Positions 1 to 8,756 of a stretch of DNA of 64,000 nt are shown here, in pieces. A program made the position numbers and the translations under genes. This DNA is from Deminuibacter soli (GTDB lineage: Bacteria; Bacteroidota; Bacteroidia; Chitinophagales; Chitinophagaceae): NCBI RefSeq assembly GCF_003412455.1, contig NZ_QTJU01000011.1, forward strand, positions 1 through 64,000. The letters run 5' to 3'. The notes beneath the pieces are model-generated. The model was given only the letters and a program-made list of their open reading frames with translations, did no database searches and was not told the origin of the DNA. How positions within the stretch are numbered: the first letter of the stretch is position 1; each line of letters begins with the position of its first letter.

Positions 1-93
1 ACGCCCTTCTACTAACACAATCCTGTGATCTTATAATTTTACCTCACTTAATCAAAGTCTCCGCTATATAGCGTGGTATACCGGCCAATATTG

Positions 94-131
94 AAAAAGC
101 CGCCCCAAATACTTTTGAGACGGCCTCATTT
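94..131 (-). terminator. Terminator of the HI0933-type flavoprotein gene
   Basis: An imperfect hairpin pairs GCCGCCCCAAA with TTTTGAGACGGC across a three-base loop. Read on the minus strand it is followed by a run of five T. It lies about 40 bases past the stop codon of the flavoprotein gene. A T-rich run also follows on the plus strand, so it could work in both directions. Confidence 0.6.
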
Positions 132-167
132 TTTATAAAACCATTGAACCATAACACCATAAAGCCA

Positions 168-1418
168 TCAACAAGCATCTGTATTGCTCAGTCCCGCTAC
201 TGTCTTCGCCACCATAAACCCGCTTGTCCAGGCATTCTGGAAATTGAACCCGCCGGTTATCCCGTCCACATCCATTACTTCACCGGCAAAGAATAATCCG
301 GCCTGTTTTTTACTTTGCATGGTGTTCACATCAATCTCCTGCAGTTTAATACCACCGCAGGTTACAAATTCTTCCTTAAATGTCGTTTTGCCATCTACCG
401 CGAAAGTCTGCCCCGTTAGCAGCTGTATCAGCTTGTTCTGTGCCTTCTGCTGCAATTCTGCCCACCTTATTTCGGCGTCAATATCACTCAGCTGAAGCAG
501 GTACAGCCAAAGCCTGTTAGGCAACCCAAAGGGGTTCTTATGGCCTGTTTTCTGCGTGGCCAGCTGCTGGCGGTAACCCGGCCAGGCATCCTTCAGGGTT
601 TGCTCATTATACCCTGGCAGCCAGTTTACCTGGACTGAGAATTTGTAGTGCACGTCTGCCAGTGCCCTGGCGCCCCAGGCTGATAATTTCAACACCGCCG
701 GACCACTTAATCCCCAATGTGTTATAAGTACCGGCCCCTGCTGCTGCAGTTTGGTACCGGTTATTTTTACCAGCGCATCGGGCACACTTACGCCCATTAA
801 ACCGGTAATGGGGTTACCCGGCATATTAAACGTAAACAGCGATGGCACCGGTGTTTCAATAGAATGGCCCAGGGCCTGCAGCCAGTCAAATTGCAGCGCT
901 TTCGGGAAACCACCTGCCGCAATACATAAGTAATCGGCCTGTATGGTAGTGCCTGCAGCTGTGTGCAAGCCAAATCCCGGTTGCAGGCAGGTAACAGATT
1001 TCACATCAGTATTCATCCGTATATCTACCTGGTGCGCATTGGCTTCCCGCAGCAGGCAGTCAATAATGGTTTGCGAGCTGTCGGTCACCGGGAACATGCG
1101 GCCATCCGGTTCGGTTTTCAGCTGCACGCCGCGTTCGGCAAACCAGCTGATGGTATCCGTTGCATTAAACCAATGAAAGGCTTTTTTCAGAAACTGCTGC
1201 CCGCGCGGGTAACGCTGCGCCAGCTCGGGTATTTCAAAACAATGATGGGTAACATTGCAACGCCCGCCACCGCTTACCCGCACTTTCGACAGCAGCTTGG
1301 CGGTCTTTTCCAGCAACACCACTTTCAAACCGGGTTGCATACGCGCCGCATTTACGGCGCAGAAAAAACCTGCTGCGCCGCCTCCTATTACTACCAGTGT
1401 TTTTGCGTTCTGTTGCAT
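168..1418 (-). CDS. HI0933/YhiN family FAD-dependent flavoprotein
   Basis: This is a predicted FAD-binding oxidoreductase of the HI0933/YhiN (BaiN-like) family, whose physiological substrate is mostly unknown. The N-terminus has a Rossmann dinucleotide motif (GGGAAG, residues 12-17), followed by the family signature SGGGRCNVTH. The C-terminus has the second flavin-contacting stretch (FAGEVMDVDGITGGFNFQ). At about 416 residues it is the usual family length. Another ATG lies three codons upstream, but the chosen start puts the Rossmann strand at the expected distance from the N-terminus. It lies about 70 bases downstream of map on the same strand and may be co-transcribed with it. In many Bacteroidota the genes infA-rpmJ-rpsM would follow map here. 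Confidence 0.88.
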   Translation of the reverse strand: MQQNAKTLVVIGGGAAGFFCAVNAARMQPGLKVVLLEKTAKLLSKVRVSGGGRCNVTHHCFEIPELAQRYPRGQQFLKKAFHWFNATDTISWFAERGVQLKTEPDGRMFPVTDSSQTIIDCLLREANAHQVDIRMNTDVKSVTCLQPGFGLHTAAGTTIQADYLCIAAGGFPKALQFDWLQALGHSIETPVPSLFTFNMPGNPITGLMGVSVPDALVKITGTKLQQQGPVLITHWGLSGPAVLKLSAWGARALADVHYKFSVQVNWLPGYNEQTLKDAWPGYRQQLATQKTGHKNPFGLPNRLWLYLLQLSDIDAEIRWAELQQKAQNKLIQLLTGQTFAVDGKTTFKEEFVTCGGIKLQEIDVNTMQSKKQAGLFFAGEVMDVDGITGGFNFQNAWTSGFMVAKTVAGLSNTDAC

Positions 1419-1488
1419 ACAAAGCATCCTTTAAAACAAAACAGGCGCGGCGTTCTGCACACCACGCCTGCACTATATATAACCGCTT

Positions 1489-2295
1489 TTAAGCGAAATA
1501 AGACGTATTGAGATTGGCATTGGTTTTCTCCGCAGCCTCGATAATGCTGTAGTCAGACAAAATCAAAGCTTTGCCTTTTTTCACGCACACATCGTGTTCA
1601 AAATGCGCAGAAGGTTTGCCGTCGGCCGTACGTATGGTCCAGCCATCATCTTCGGTGTATATTTCTTTTTTACCCAGGTTAATCATGGGTTCAATGGCCA
1701 GTACCACGTTTTCGTTGAGTTTGGGGCCGGTGCCGCGTTTGCCGTAATTGGGCACCTGCGGATCTTCGTGCATGCGGCGGCCCAAACCATGGCCTACCAG
1801 TTCACGTACTACCCCGTAACCGTATTTGCGTTCAGTATGTTCCTGTATGGCGTAAGCAATATCACCAATACGGTGACCGGCAGTTGCCTTTTCAATGCCC
1901 TTATAAAGTGATTCTTTGGTCACCTTTACCAGCTGCAGCACTTCCGGACTTACTTCTCCCATAATAAAGGTATACGCATGTTCACCCACAAAGCCATTAC
2001 GGGTAATACCGAGGTCAATGGATATCACATCCCCATCCTGCAAAGGCTTGTGGTTGGGAAAACCATGTACCACTACATCATTTACCGATGCGCAGATATT
2101 GTAGGGGTAACCGCTGTAACCATAAAAAGTAGGAATGCCTTTATGGTCGGCAATAAAGGTTTTACACAACTCGTCAATCTGTAAGGTCGTCATACCGGGT
2201 TTCAGCACCTTTGCCACTTCTGCAAGCATCTGGCTTACCAGTGTTGCATTTTCTTTCATAATGGCAATTTCCGGTTCTGTTTTGTAAATAATCAT
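1489..2295 (-). CDS. map: Type I methionine aminopeptidase
   Basis: The enzyme removes the initiator methionine from nascent proteins in the cytosol. The 268-residue product shows the type I metal-binding pattern: an aspartate in DGDVISIDLGI, a histidine in GHGLGRRMHEDP, a glutamate in AIEPMIN, and a final acidic ligand region near FEHDVCV. The frame stays open 36 codons further upstream, but that extension is not family-like. The chosen ATG begins MIIYKTEPEI and has an AGGGAG purine run about ten bases before it. It lies downstream of secY, as is common in bacteria, but a terminator-like hairpin separates the two, so map may have its own promoter. Confidence 0.95.
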   Translation of the reverse strand: MIIYKTEPEIAIMKENATLVSQMLAEVAKVLKPGMTTLQIDELCKTFIADHKGIPTFYGYSGYPYNICASVNDVVVHGFPNHKPLQDGDVISIDLGITRNGFVGEHAYTFIMGEVSPEVLQLVKVTKESLYKGIEKATAGHRIGDIAYAIQEHTERKYGYGVVRELVGHGLGRRMHEDPQVPNYGKRGTGPKLNENVVLAIEPMINLGKKEIYTEDDGWTIRTADGKPSAHFEHDVCVKKGKALILSDYSIIEAAEKTNANLNTSYFA

Positions 2296-2358
2296 ATTAC
2301 GCTCCCTGCTCATTAGTAAACTATCAAATGTGTTTATTCCCCTGCGGCTATGCCGCTT

Positions 2359-2395
2359 AAAAAAATAACCTGCCGGGGGTAGGCCCAACAGGTTA
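2359..2395 (-). terminator. Terminator-like hairpin between secY and map
   Basis: On the minus strand AACCTG pairs with CAGGTT, with a further GGG/CCC pairing inside. A run of seven T interrupted only at its start follows. It begins about 25 bases after the secY stop codon, which suggests that most transcription of the ribosomal cluster ends here. Confidence 0.65.
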
Positions 2396-2419
2396 CTCAT
2401 CAATATTGTTTAGTAGAAA

Positions 2420-3766
2420 CTAGTAACTGGCTGTTGTCATAGCCTGGCGTCCCTGTAAACGGCCGCCTTTCATCAGGCCATCGTATTCACGCATCAGCAG
2501 GTGTGTTTCAATCTGCTGCAGTGTGTCGAGAATAACGCCCACCATAATCAGCAGTGATGTACCGCCGAAAAAGGTGCTGAAGCCCTGTGTAACCATCAAA
2601 CGCTGTGCAAAGCCGGGTAAAATACCCACCAGCGCCAGGAAGATGGCACCAGGCAAAGTGATTTTATCCATGATGGCGCCAATGTAATCAGCAGTAGGCT
2701 GACCAGGTTTAACGCCGGGGATAAAGCCGTTGTTGCGTTTCAGGTCTTCACTCATTTGCTTGGGGTTAAATATCAGGGCAGTGTACAGGAAGGTAAAACC
2801 TATCACCATTACTGCATAGATAATCATGTACCAGGCATTGCTGTGATCGCTGAAAATATGTACGATACCTTTTGCTGAATCGAGGTTAGTGAAAGAGAAC
2901 AGGGTAGGCAGGAACATAATGGCCTGTGCAAAGATGATAGGCATTACACCTGAGCTGTTCACTTTCAAAGGCAGAAACTGGCGCGCCCCACCGAACTGGC
3001 GGTTGCCGATAATCTGTTTCGCGTAGTTAACCGGGATTTTACGAACACCCTGAACCAGGATGATGAGCCCCATGATAATCGCGATCAATACTGCCATTTC
3101 TATCAGGAACACGAGCAAACCACCACCGTCTTTTGCAAACTTGGCGGTAAATTCCTGCGCCAGTGATTGCGGGAAACGTGCGAGAATGCCCACCATGATG
3201 ATGATAGAAGTACCGTTACCTAAACCTTTGTCCTGGATTTTTTCGCCCAGCCACATTACGAATAATGTACCGGCCGTTAATACGATTACAGTAGATACCA
3301 GGAAGTAGGGTGCATAGGCGGGAATAATGGCTTCTGCATAACCGGGGCTTTTCAGGTAAGCCACATAAGCGCCTGCCTGGAAAAGGGTAACGATTACCGT
3401 GAGGTAACGCGTCCACTGGTTAATTTTTTTACGTCCGCTCTCACCTTCTTTCTGCACTTTGGCCATCTGTGGAATAAGGATGGTCATCAGCTGCATAAAA
3501 ATGGAAGCAGAGATATAGGGCATGATACCCAGTGCAAGAATAGAAGCCTGTGAAAAGGCGCCGCCTGCAAAGGAATCAAATAAGTTTAAGAGCCCGTTTT
3601 TAGAGGTATTGGATTTAGCAGCTGCAAGCAAGTTAGGATTGATACCTGGCAAAACGATATGAGTGCCGAAACGATAAACGGCTACCAGTGCCAGAGTTAC
3701 AACAATTTTATTACGCAACTCCTCAATACTCCAGATGTTCTTTAAAGTCTGAACTAATTTTTTCAC
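2420..3766 (-). CDS. secY: Protein translocase subunit SecY
   Basis: SecY is the central channel of the Sec translocon in the inner membrane. The 448-residue product has the expected ten or so hydrophobic segments and the conserved N-terminal region beginning KKLVQTLKNIWSIEELRNKI. The chosen start is a GTG codon, because family proteins begin exactly at this KKL segment. The frame stays open 16 codons further upstream but has no family-like residues there and runs into a hairpin. It follows rplO, the standard order at the end of the spc operon. The spacer before it contains a terminator-like hairpin that could lower or tune its expression relative to the ribosomal proteins. Confidence 0.95.
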   Translation of the reverse strand: MKKLVQTLKNIWSIEELRNKIVVTLALVAVYRFGTHIVLPGINPNLLAAAKSNTSKNGLLNLFDSFAGGAFSQASILALGIMPYISASIFMQLMTILIPQMAKVQKEGESGRKKINQWTRYLTVIVTLFQAGAYVAYLKSPGYAEAIIPAYAPYFLVSTVIVLTAGTLFVMWLGEKIQDKGLGNGTSIIIMVGILARFPQSLAQEFTAKFAKDGGGLLVFLIEMAVLIAIIMGLIILVQGVRKIPVNYAKQIIGNRQFGGARQFLPLKVNSSGVMPIIFAQAIMFLPTLFSFTNLDSAKGIVHIFSDHSNAWYMIIYAVMVIGFTFLYTALIFNPKQMSEDLKRNNGFIPGVKPGQPTADYIGAIMDKITLPGAIFLALVGILPGFAQRLMVTQGFSTFFGGTSLLIMVGVILDTLQQIETHLLMREYDGLMKGGRLQGRQAMTTASY

Positions 3767-3801
3767 TGAACTGTGGTTAAATTGTGTGTTTCTGTAAAAC
3801 C

Positions 3802-3829
3802 AAAAAAGACGCACCTAATCGATGCGTCT
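3802..3829 (-). terminator. Terminator or attenuator hairpin between rplO and secY
   Basis: On the minus strand AGACGCA and TGCGTCT form a seven-base-pair stem with a nine-base loop. About six T follow. It lies just after the rplO stop codon and about 40 bases before the secY GTG. The stem is modest, so partial read-through is likely. Confidence 0.55.
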
Positions 3830-3847
3830 GGCAAATATCGTCAAAAT

Positions 3848-4297
3848 TTAATTCAAAACTTCAACTGTTCCGCCGGCAGCTTCAATTGCTGTTTTGGCAG
3901 CAGCGCTTACGGCATTTACCTTAAAGGCGATTTTTGCAGTTAACTCGCCGTTACCCAGCACTTTAACTAAATCGGTACGGCTAACCAGACCGTTGATATA
4001 CAAATTTTCAAGAGAAAATTCAGTGATACCATATTTTTCAGTGATCTGCTGAACCTGCGCCAGGTTAAATACTTTGTATGCTACACGGTTGTTGTTTTTG
4101 AAACCGCGTTTAGGGATCCTTCTCTGGATAGGCATCTGACCACCTTCGTGGGCATTTTTACGCTGGTAACCGGCACGGCTCTGACCACCTTTGTTACCTT
4201 TTGTAGATGTACCACCTTTACCGCTCGCTTCACCACGGCCCAAACGTTTCTCTTTATGTGTAGAACCTGCTGCAGGTTGTAAATTATGCAGTTTCAT
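3848..4297 (-). CDS. rplO: 50S ribosomal protein L15
   Basis: L15 is a late-assembly protein of the large subunit. The 149-residue product begins with the typical glycine-rich and basic extended arm (GRGEASGKGGTSTKGNKGG) that threads into 23S rRNA. A globular C-terminal half ends AAGGTVEVLN. Length and start agree with the family. It sits between rpmD and secY, the usual spc order. Confidence 0.97.
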   Translation of the reverse strand: MKLHNLQPAAGSTHKEKRLGRGEASGKGGTSTKGNKGGQSRAGYQRKNAHEGGQMPIQRRIPKRGFKNNNRVAYKVFNLAQVQQITEKYGITEFSLENLYINGLVSRTDLVKVLGNGELTAKIAFKVNAVSAAAKTAIEAAGGTVEVLN

Positions 4298-4354
4298 ATT
4301 TTATCGATTTTTACTCAACGGGGAATCTCCCCTCGCTTTATGAATTTGAAAATA

Positions 4355-4432
4355 TTGTATACTGGCTTAATGGTTAGATGGCTGGATGGCTTACAAAGTA
4401 AACAATCAAACCATCAAACAATTCAACCATTT
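4355..4432. repeat. Inverted word repeat in the rpmD-rplO spacer
   Basis: The spacer contains iterated words of the type ATGGNT on the left (GGTTAGATGGCTGGATGGCT) and their complements on the right (AACCATCAAACAATTCAACC). The arms could pair. The same words occur near both ends of the window (about 140-175 and 63845-63878). Confidence 0.55.
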
Positions 4433-4613
4433 ATTTTACCTCTTCCACTTTAACCAGGTGGTTTACTTTGGCAACCATACCCAGGATCTGTGGAGTGGCT
4501 TCTACTTCTTTAGAAGCGTGCATCTTGTTTAAACCAAGCGCTTTTAAAGTGAGCTTCTGGCGCTCAGGACGGTCGATGCCGCTTTTTACTTGTGTAATCT
4601 TAATCTTTGCCAT
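4431..4613 (-). CDS. rpmD: 50S ribosomal protein L30
   Basis: This is a 60-residue large-subunit protein of the short bacterial L30 type. It begins MAKIKITQVKSGIDRPERQK and contains the conserved stretch LGLNKMHASKEVEATPQILG. It lies between rpsE and rplO, as expected in the spc operon. Confidence 0.95.
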   Translation of the reverse strand: MAKIKITQVKSGIDRPERQKLTLKALGLNKMHASKEVEATPQILGMVAKVNHLVKVEEVK

Positions 4614-4696
4614 ATCCCAAACCCCGAAAGGGGATATTTAAAATTTAAAAAATTATCAGAACGAACGCTTCCCCTACCCGGGGCAGGGGGAGCATA

Positions 4697-5218
4697 CTAT
4701 CCGTTAAATACTTTCTTCAGCTGCAGGCTGCGGTTTTTAGCTACCTGTATTGGCTCACGCACCAGCGTTAAAGCTTTAATGGTTGCTTTTACCACGTTAT
4801 GCGGATTGGCTGAACCCAGGCTTTTTGCCAGTACGTCGGTGATGCCAGCGCTTTCCAGTACAGAACGCATGCTGCCACCGGCAATTACACCAGCACCATG
4901 AGCGGCGGGTTTAATCAATACTTTCGCTGCACCTGCTTTACCCAGCTGTTCGTGGGGAATAGTTCCGTGCATTACAGGCACTTTTACCAGGTTTTTCTTA
5001 GCATCTTCAATGCCTTTGGTAATAGCTTCCTGTACTTCTTTCGCTTTGCCCAGGCCCTGACCTACAACACCGTTCTCATTGCCTACCACTACCAGAGCAG
5101 AAAAGCTGAAAGTACGGCCGCCTTTAGTAGTTTTAACTACACGGTTAATGGCAACAACTTTCTCTTTCAGTTCAATGTCGCCGCCGGCTTTAACCTTATT
5201 TACGTTTACTTTAGACAT
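4697..5218 (-). CDS. rpsE: 30S ribosomal protein S5
   Basis: S5 acts in decoding fidelity and mRNA entry on the small subunit. The 173-residue product shows the conserved double-stranded-RNA-binding-like N-terminal domain ([17 protein letters not shown], then [10 protein letters not shown]). The C-terminal domain has the phrase [20 protein letters not shown]. The length is normal. It follows rplR with a spacer of 31 bases. Confidence 0.97.
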   Translation of the reverse strand: MSKVNVNKVKAGGDIELKEKVVAINRVVKTTKGGRTFSFSALVVVGNENGVVGQGLGKAKEVQEAITKGIEDAKKNLVKVPVMHGTIPHEQLGKAGAAKVLIKPAAHGAGVIAGGSMRSVLESAGITDVLAKSLGSANPHNVVKATIKALTLVREPIQVAKNRSLQLKKVFNG

Positions 5219-5249
5219 TTATATCGATTTATACGATGTTAGATGTTGA

Positions 5250-5603
5250 TTAGAATTGAAGACCACCTTCTCTTGCACCATCAGCAACCGATTTAACACG
5301 GCCATGATACAGGTAACCACTACGGTCAAATACAATTTTGGTTACACCCAGCTCAACCGCTTTACGTGCAGCAGCTGCACCAACCAGTTTCGCCTTATCG
5401 CTTTTGGTACCGGCTTGCGCCTTGATGTCTTTATCTTTTGTGCTGGCAGAAACCAGTGTTTTACCGTTAACGTCATCAATCAGCTGAACATAAATGTCAG
5501 TGTTGCTGCGGAAAACAGATAAACGGGGCTTTTCAGGTGTACCTGAAACAGACTTACGGATTCTGTAGCGGATCTTCTGTCTTCTTAAAACTTTAGCGTC
5601 CAT
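5250..5603 (-). CDS. rplR: 50S ribosomal protein L18
   Basis: L18 binds 5S rRNA in the central protuberance. The 117-residue product has the basic N-terminus [20 protein letters not shown] and the conserved segment [17 protein letters not shown]. It ends with [20 protein letters not shown], typical of the family. A 145-base spacer rich in TTTGAAAAT words precedes it. Confidence 0.97.
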   Translation of the reverse strand: MDAKVLRRQKIRYRIRKSVSGTPEKPRLSVFRSNTDIYVQLIDDVNGKTLVSASTKDKDIKAQAGTKSDKAKLVGAAAARKAVELGVTKIVFDRSGYLYHGRVKSVADGAREGGLQF

Positions 5604-5635
5604 TGTTGTTTATTTAAACTCCCCGATACTGCCGG

Positions 5636-5750
5636 AGAATAATTTGAAAATTTGTGAATTTACCCAACGGGCTCCTTTCGGAGAAAATTTGAAAATGGTA
5701 AAGAAAGCATTGCCGCATTTACACACTTTCAAATTTTCAAATTGGCTATT
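5636..5750. repeat. TTTGAAAAT-word inverted repeat in the rplF-rplR spacer
   Basis: The left part holds AATTTGAAAATTTGTGAATT and a second AAAATTTGAAAATGG. The right part holds the complement, ACACTTTCAAATTTTCAAAT. A short open frame across it (minus strand) is made of the repeat and is not a gene. The same words occur at about 6310-6440, 9445-9540, 12885-12960 and 52745-52790. Confidence 0.6.
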
Positions 5751-6303
5751 ATTTACCAGCAGCTTTACCAGCCTTACGACGGATAAATTCATCGCTGTAT
5801 TTAACACCTTTACCTTTGTACGGCTCGGGTTTACGCAGACCGCGGATTTTCGCAGCTACCTGGCCCAGCAGTTGTTTGTCGATACCTTCCAGGAAGATTT
5901 TGGGGTTCTGACCTTTTTCGGTAGTAGTGCTTACTTTCAGTTCTTTGGGAACTTCGAAAAGGATGTTGTGAGAATAACCCAATGACAAATCGAGCATATT
6001 GCCCTGGTTTGCGGCTTTATAACCTACACCCACCAGCTCCAGGTTTTTGGTATAACCTTCAGTTACACCTTTTACCAGGTTAGCCAGCAATGCACGGTAT
6101 AAACCATGTAAAGCCCTGTGACGGATCTGATCTGTAGGACGGCCAATGTTTACATGACCATCTTTTACTTCTACAACAATATCCCTGTCAACAGCCTGTT
6201 TCAGTTCGCCCTTCGGGCCTTTAACGCTAACAACATTATCAGCACCAACTGTAATGGTAACGCCAGCAGGAACGGTGATGGGCTTCTTACCTACACGTGA
6301 CAT
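5749..6303 (-). CDS. rplF: 50S ribosomal protein L6
   Basis: L6 sits at the base of the L7/L12 stalk near the factor-binding site. The 184-residue product begins MSRVGKKPITVPAGV and has the two-lobe pattern of the family. The C-terminal signature is GLRKPEPYKGKGVKYSDEFI. It lies between rpsH and rplR. A strong hairpin with a T run precedes it. Confidence 0.97.
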   Translation of the reverse strand: MSRVGKKPITVPAGVTITVGADNVVSVKGPKGELKQAVDRDIVVEVKDGHVNIGRPTDQIRHRALHGLYRALLANLVKGVTEGYTKNLELVGVGYKAANQGNMLDLSLGYSHNILFEVPKELKVSTTTEKGQNPKIFLEGIDKQLLGQVAAKIRGLRKPEPYKGKGVKYSDEFIRRKAGKAAGK

Positions 6304-6399
6304 AATTAGTTAATTTGAAAAATTTGAAAATTTATTATTCCCGTCAATACTGCGTGTTCAGTTCCGCGTAGAAAACTTAAGTGTCGCAGTACCGTTATA

Positions 6400-6438
6400 T
6401 AAAAAGCGATTTGAAAACCTTGCGGTTTTCAAATCGCT
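6400..6438 (-). terminator. Strong terminator-like hairpin inside the spc cluster (after rpsH)
   Basis: AGCGATTTGAAAACC and GGTTTTCAAATCGCT pair perfectly over 15 bases around a four-base loop. On the minus strand the stem is followed by a run of five T. It begins ten bases after the rpsH stop and about 100 bases before the rplF start. Its stem contains the same TTTGAAAA word that fills other spacers here. It looks like a terminator, but the genes after it are essential, so read-through or a second promoter is expected. Confidence 0.7.
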
Positions 6439-6447
6439 GATTCAATA

Positions 6448-6846
6448 CTAGTAGATATAGCACAGAATCTCACCACCAACGTTCTCGGCTTTTGCCTGTT
6501 TGTCGGTCATTACACCTTTCGATGTACTAACAATGGCAATACCCAAACCGTTGATTACCCTTTTAAAGTCAGCAGGTTTTGCGTATTGACGCAAACCCGG
6601 GCGGCTTACACGTTCCAGGGAACGGATAGCAGGCTGTTTAGAAGTGAGATCATATTTCAGGGCTATCTTGATTAAGCCCTGTTTGTTATCATCCTCAAAC
6701 TTGTATTTCAGGATATAACCCTGATCATACAGGATTTCAGTCATGCGCTTTTTCAGATTAGAAGCAGGAATCTCAACTATTCTGTGACCTGCCAATTGCG
6801 CGTTACGAATCCTGGTCAGGAAGTCTGCTATAGGATCAGTTACCAT
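6448..6846 (-). CDS. rpsH: 30S ribosomal protein S8
   Basis: S8 binds helix 21 of 16S rRNA and represses the spc operon in several bacteria. The 132-residue product begins MVTDPIADFLTRIRNAQ and ends with the family signature STSKGVMTDKQAKAENVGGE followed by ILCYIY. Start and length are normal. Confidence 0.97.
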   Translation of the reverse strand: MVTDPIADFLTRIRNAQLAGHRIVEIPASNLKKRMTEILYDQGYILKYKFEDDNKQGLIKIALKYDLTSKQPAIRSLERVSRPGLRQYAKPADFKRVINGLGIAIVSTSKGVMTDKQAKAENVGGEILCYIY

Positions 6847-6967
6847 ATTATTTGCCCTCCTACGTCCCGCAAACCAGCGGGATAATTGGAAAAGTTATTT
6901 AAAATTTACAATCAGTTGATATCAATAGCCCTCACAAGCCATTCAACACATTTCCGGAGCCGGTGGC

Positions 6968-7237
6968 TTACCAGCTGGCTTTTTTAACACCCGGAATTTT
7001 ACCATTCAGTGCCATGTCGCGGAAAGTAACCCTCGAAATGCCGAAGTAACGGATATATCCTTTAGGACGACCAGTTAACTGGCAACGGTTCTTTAAACGA
7101 ACAGGAGAAGCATTGCGGGGTAATTGATCCAAAGCGGCGTAGTCGCCTGCTTCTTTCAAAGCTGCGCGCTTCTCTGCGAATTTAGCAACCATTGCTTCGC
7201 GCTTTCTCTGTCTGGCTTTTACTGATTCTTTTGCCAT
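6968..7237 (-). CDS. rpsN: 30S ribosomal protein S14, zinc-free form
   Basis: This is an 89-residue S14 of the long form. The CxxC pairs of the short zinc-binding paralogue are missing, so this is the zinc-independent type. The conserved C-terminal half reads [20 protein letters not shown] and then [22 protein letters not shown], as in the family. It lies between rplE and rpsH. Confidence 0.96.
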   Translation of the reverse strand: MAKESVKARQRKREAMVAKFAEKRAALKEAGDYAALDQLPRNASPVRLKNRCQLTGRPKGYIRYFGISRVTFRDMALNGKIPGVKKASW

Positions 7238-7261
7238 GATTTATGATTTCTGTTTTCTCCG

Positions 7262-7330
7262 AAGGAGCCCTTCGGGCAAATGCCAAATCCCAAACAATAC
7301 TGTGGAATCTGGGATTTGGTATTTGGAATT
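7262..7330. repeat. Inverted word repeat in the rplE-rpsN spacer
   Basis: The left arm AAATGCCAAATCCCAAACAA is matched by a right arm GGGATTTGGTATTTGGAATT. The two can fold on each other. This word set differs from those in neighbouring spacers. Confidence 0.55.
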
Positions 7331-7906
7331 TTATTGATTGTCTTTCTTGATGTTTTTGAAAGGCATTCCCATTTCTTTCAGCAGTTCGTAAGCTTCTTCA
7401 TTGCTTGTGGCAGAAGTTACGAAAGTGATATCCATACCAGTGATTTTGCTCACTTTATCGATATCGATTTCAGGGAAGATGATTTGCTCGGTAATACCCA
7501 GTGTGTAGTTACCACGGCCATCAAATGCCTTGTCGCTGATACCTTTGAAGTCACGCACACGTGGCAGAGACACGGAGATCAAACGATCCAGGAATTCGTA
7601 CATCTTTTCACCACGCAGTGTAACGCGGGCGCCGATGGGCATTCCTTTACGCAACTTAAAGTTAGAAATGTCTTTTTTACTCAGGGTAGCTACCGCTTTC
7701 TGACCGGTAATGTTAGACAGTTCTTCAACTGCCACGTCTACCATTTTCTTGTCCGCTACAGCGCCGTTTACACCGCGGTTAACGCAGATTTTCTCCAGCT
7801 TGGGAGCCTGCATTATGCTTTTGTAGGCGAACTTTTTCATTAAGGCAGGTACAACTTCATTTTTGTACTTGTCTGCCAATCTCGGAGTGTATTTTACGGT
7901 ACTCAT
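7331..7906 (-). CDS. rplE: 50S ribosomal protein L5
   Basis: L5 is a 5S-rRNA-binding protein that contacts P-site tRNA. The 191-residue product contains [19 protein letters not shown] and [20 protein letters not shown], both typical. The start codon overlaps the rplX stop by one base (TAATG), which indicates translational coupling. Confidence 0.97.
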   Translation of the reverse strand: MSTVKYTPRLADKYKNEVVPALMKKFAYKSIMQAPKLEKICVNRGVNGAVADKKMVDVAVEELSNITGQKAVATLSKKDISNFKLRKGMPIGARVTLRGEKMYEFLDRLISVSLPRVRDFKGISDKAFDGRGNYTLGITEQIIFPEIDIDKVSKITGMDITFVTSATSNEEAYELLKEMGMPFKNIKKDNQ

Positions 7907-8244
7907 TATTTAATGGCCTCCCCGGATTTTTTTGATATACGAACTAATTTACCATTCTCCCTGGTGCGCTTTACTTTAGCTGCTGCACCGGCTTTGGCAT
8001 CCCACAGCATTACGTTGCTGATATGGATAGGAGCTTCCTTTTTTACAATACCACCCTTGGTATTCTGGGCAGAAGGCTTGGTGTGTTTAGTGATGATGTT
8101 TACACCTTCTACAACCACACGGCCTTTTTCGATGATAACTTCCAAAACCGTACGTGGTTTCTTCAAATCTTTATCATCGCCGGTGATCACCACTACGGAG
8201 TCACCTTTTTTGATATTGTATTTAGGTTTAAATCTGTTGCTCAT
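7906..8244 (-). CDS. rplX: 50S ribosomal protein L24
   Basis: L24 is an assembly initiator with a KOW motif near its N-terminus ([19 protein letters not shown]). The 112-residue length is normal, and the C-terminus is basic. It is coupled to rplE by overlapping stop and start codons. A TACCTTTG box lies about 110 bases upstream, which may give rplX and the genes after it an internal promoter. Confidence 0.96.
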   Translation of the reverse strand: MSNRFKPKYNIKKGDSVVVITGDDKDLKKPRTVLEVIIEKGRVVVEGVNIITKHTKPSAQNTKGGIVKKEAPIHISNVMLWDAKAGAAAKVKRTRENGKLVRISKKSGEAIK

Positions 8245-8352
8245 TTGTTGTTGTTTATGGTCAACCCTGTTGCTTAATTCTGTTTACTATCTCTCATTTT
8301 CCACCTGGTTCTCGTGTATTCAGGCGGAGTTGAGGGCTTAGATTTGGGGCGG

Positions 8353-8360
8353 CAAAGGTA
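8353..8360 (-). promoter_or_regulatory. Possible internal promoter -7 box upstream of rplX
   Basis: The minus strand reads TACCTTTG, a match to the Bacteroidota -7 consensus TAnnTTTG. It is followed by the same GCCG seen after the rpsL and fusA boxes. No clear TTTG lies 19-21 bases further upstream. A GAGTGGTGAAT word follows the rplN stop just before it. Confidence 0.4.
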
Positions 8361-8386
8361 AATAATTTTCCCATTCACCACTCATA

Positions 8387-8755
8387 CTATAATACCTCAG
8401 GTGCCAGAGAGATGATTTTCATGTAACCTTTATCACGCAGTTCCCTGGCTACTGGCCCGAAAATACGGGTACCTCTTGGCTCGTCAGAGTTGTTGAGCAG
8501 TACCACTGCATTGTCGTCGAAACGGATATATGAACCGTCTTTCCTGCGTAATTTGTTTTTGGTGCGTACGATAACTGCTTTAGATACAGTACCTTTTTTA
8601 ACACCGCCGGCAGGAATGGCATCCTTAACGGTTACCACGATTTTATCACCAATTTTGGCGTAGTCCTGGCCAGAGTTACCCAGTACCCTGATACAAAGCA
8701 CTTCTTTAGCGCCGCTGTTATCAGCTACATTGAGTCTGCTTTCTTGCTGAATCAT
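8387..8755 (-). CDS. rplN: 50S ribosomal protein L14
   Basis: L14 lies at the subunit interface and is the target of ribosome-silencing factor RsfS in other bacteria. The 122-residue product begins [20 protein letters not shown] and has the conserved [20 protein letters not shown] near its end. Length and start are standard. Confidence 0.98.
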   Translation of the reverse strand: MIQQESRLNVADNSGAKEVLCIRVLGNSGQDYAKIGDKIVVTVKDAIPAGGVKKGTVSKAVIVRTKNKLRRKDGSYIRFDDNAVVLLNNSDEPRGTRIFGPVARELRDKGYMKIISLAPEVL

Positions 8756-8756
8756 C

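Noticed and set aside
4590-4901. Plus-strand frame opposite rpmD and rpsE
   Set aside because: It is antisense to two certain ribosomal genes and its product has no plausible pattern.
5610-5807. Minus-strand frame of 65 codons between rplF and rplR
   Set aside because: It covers the TTTGAAAAT-word repeat and overlaps the rplF end. No family pattern is seen.
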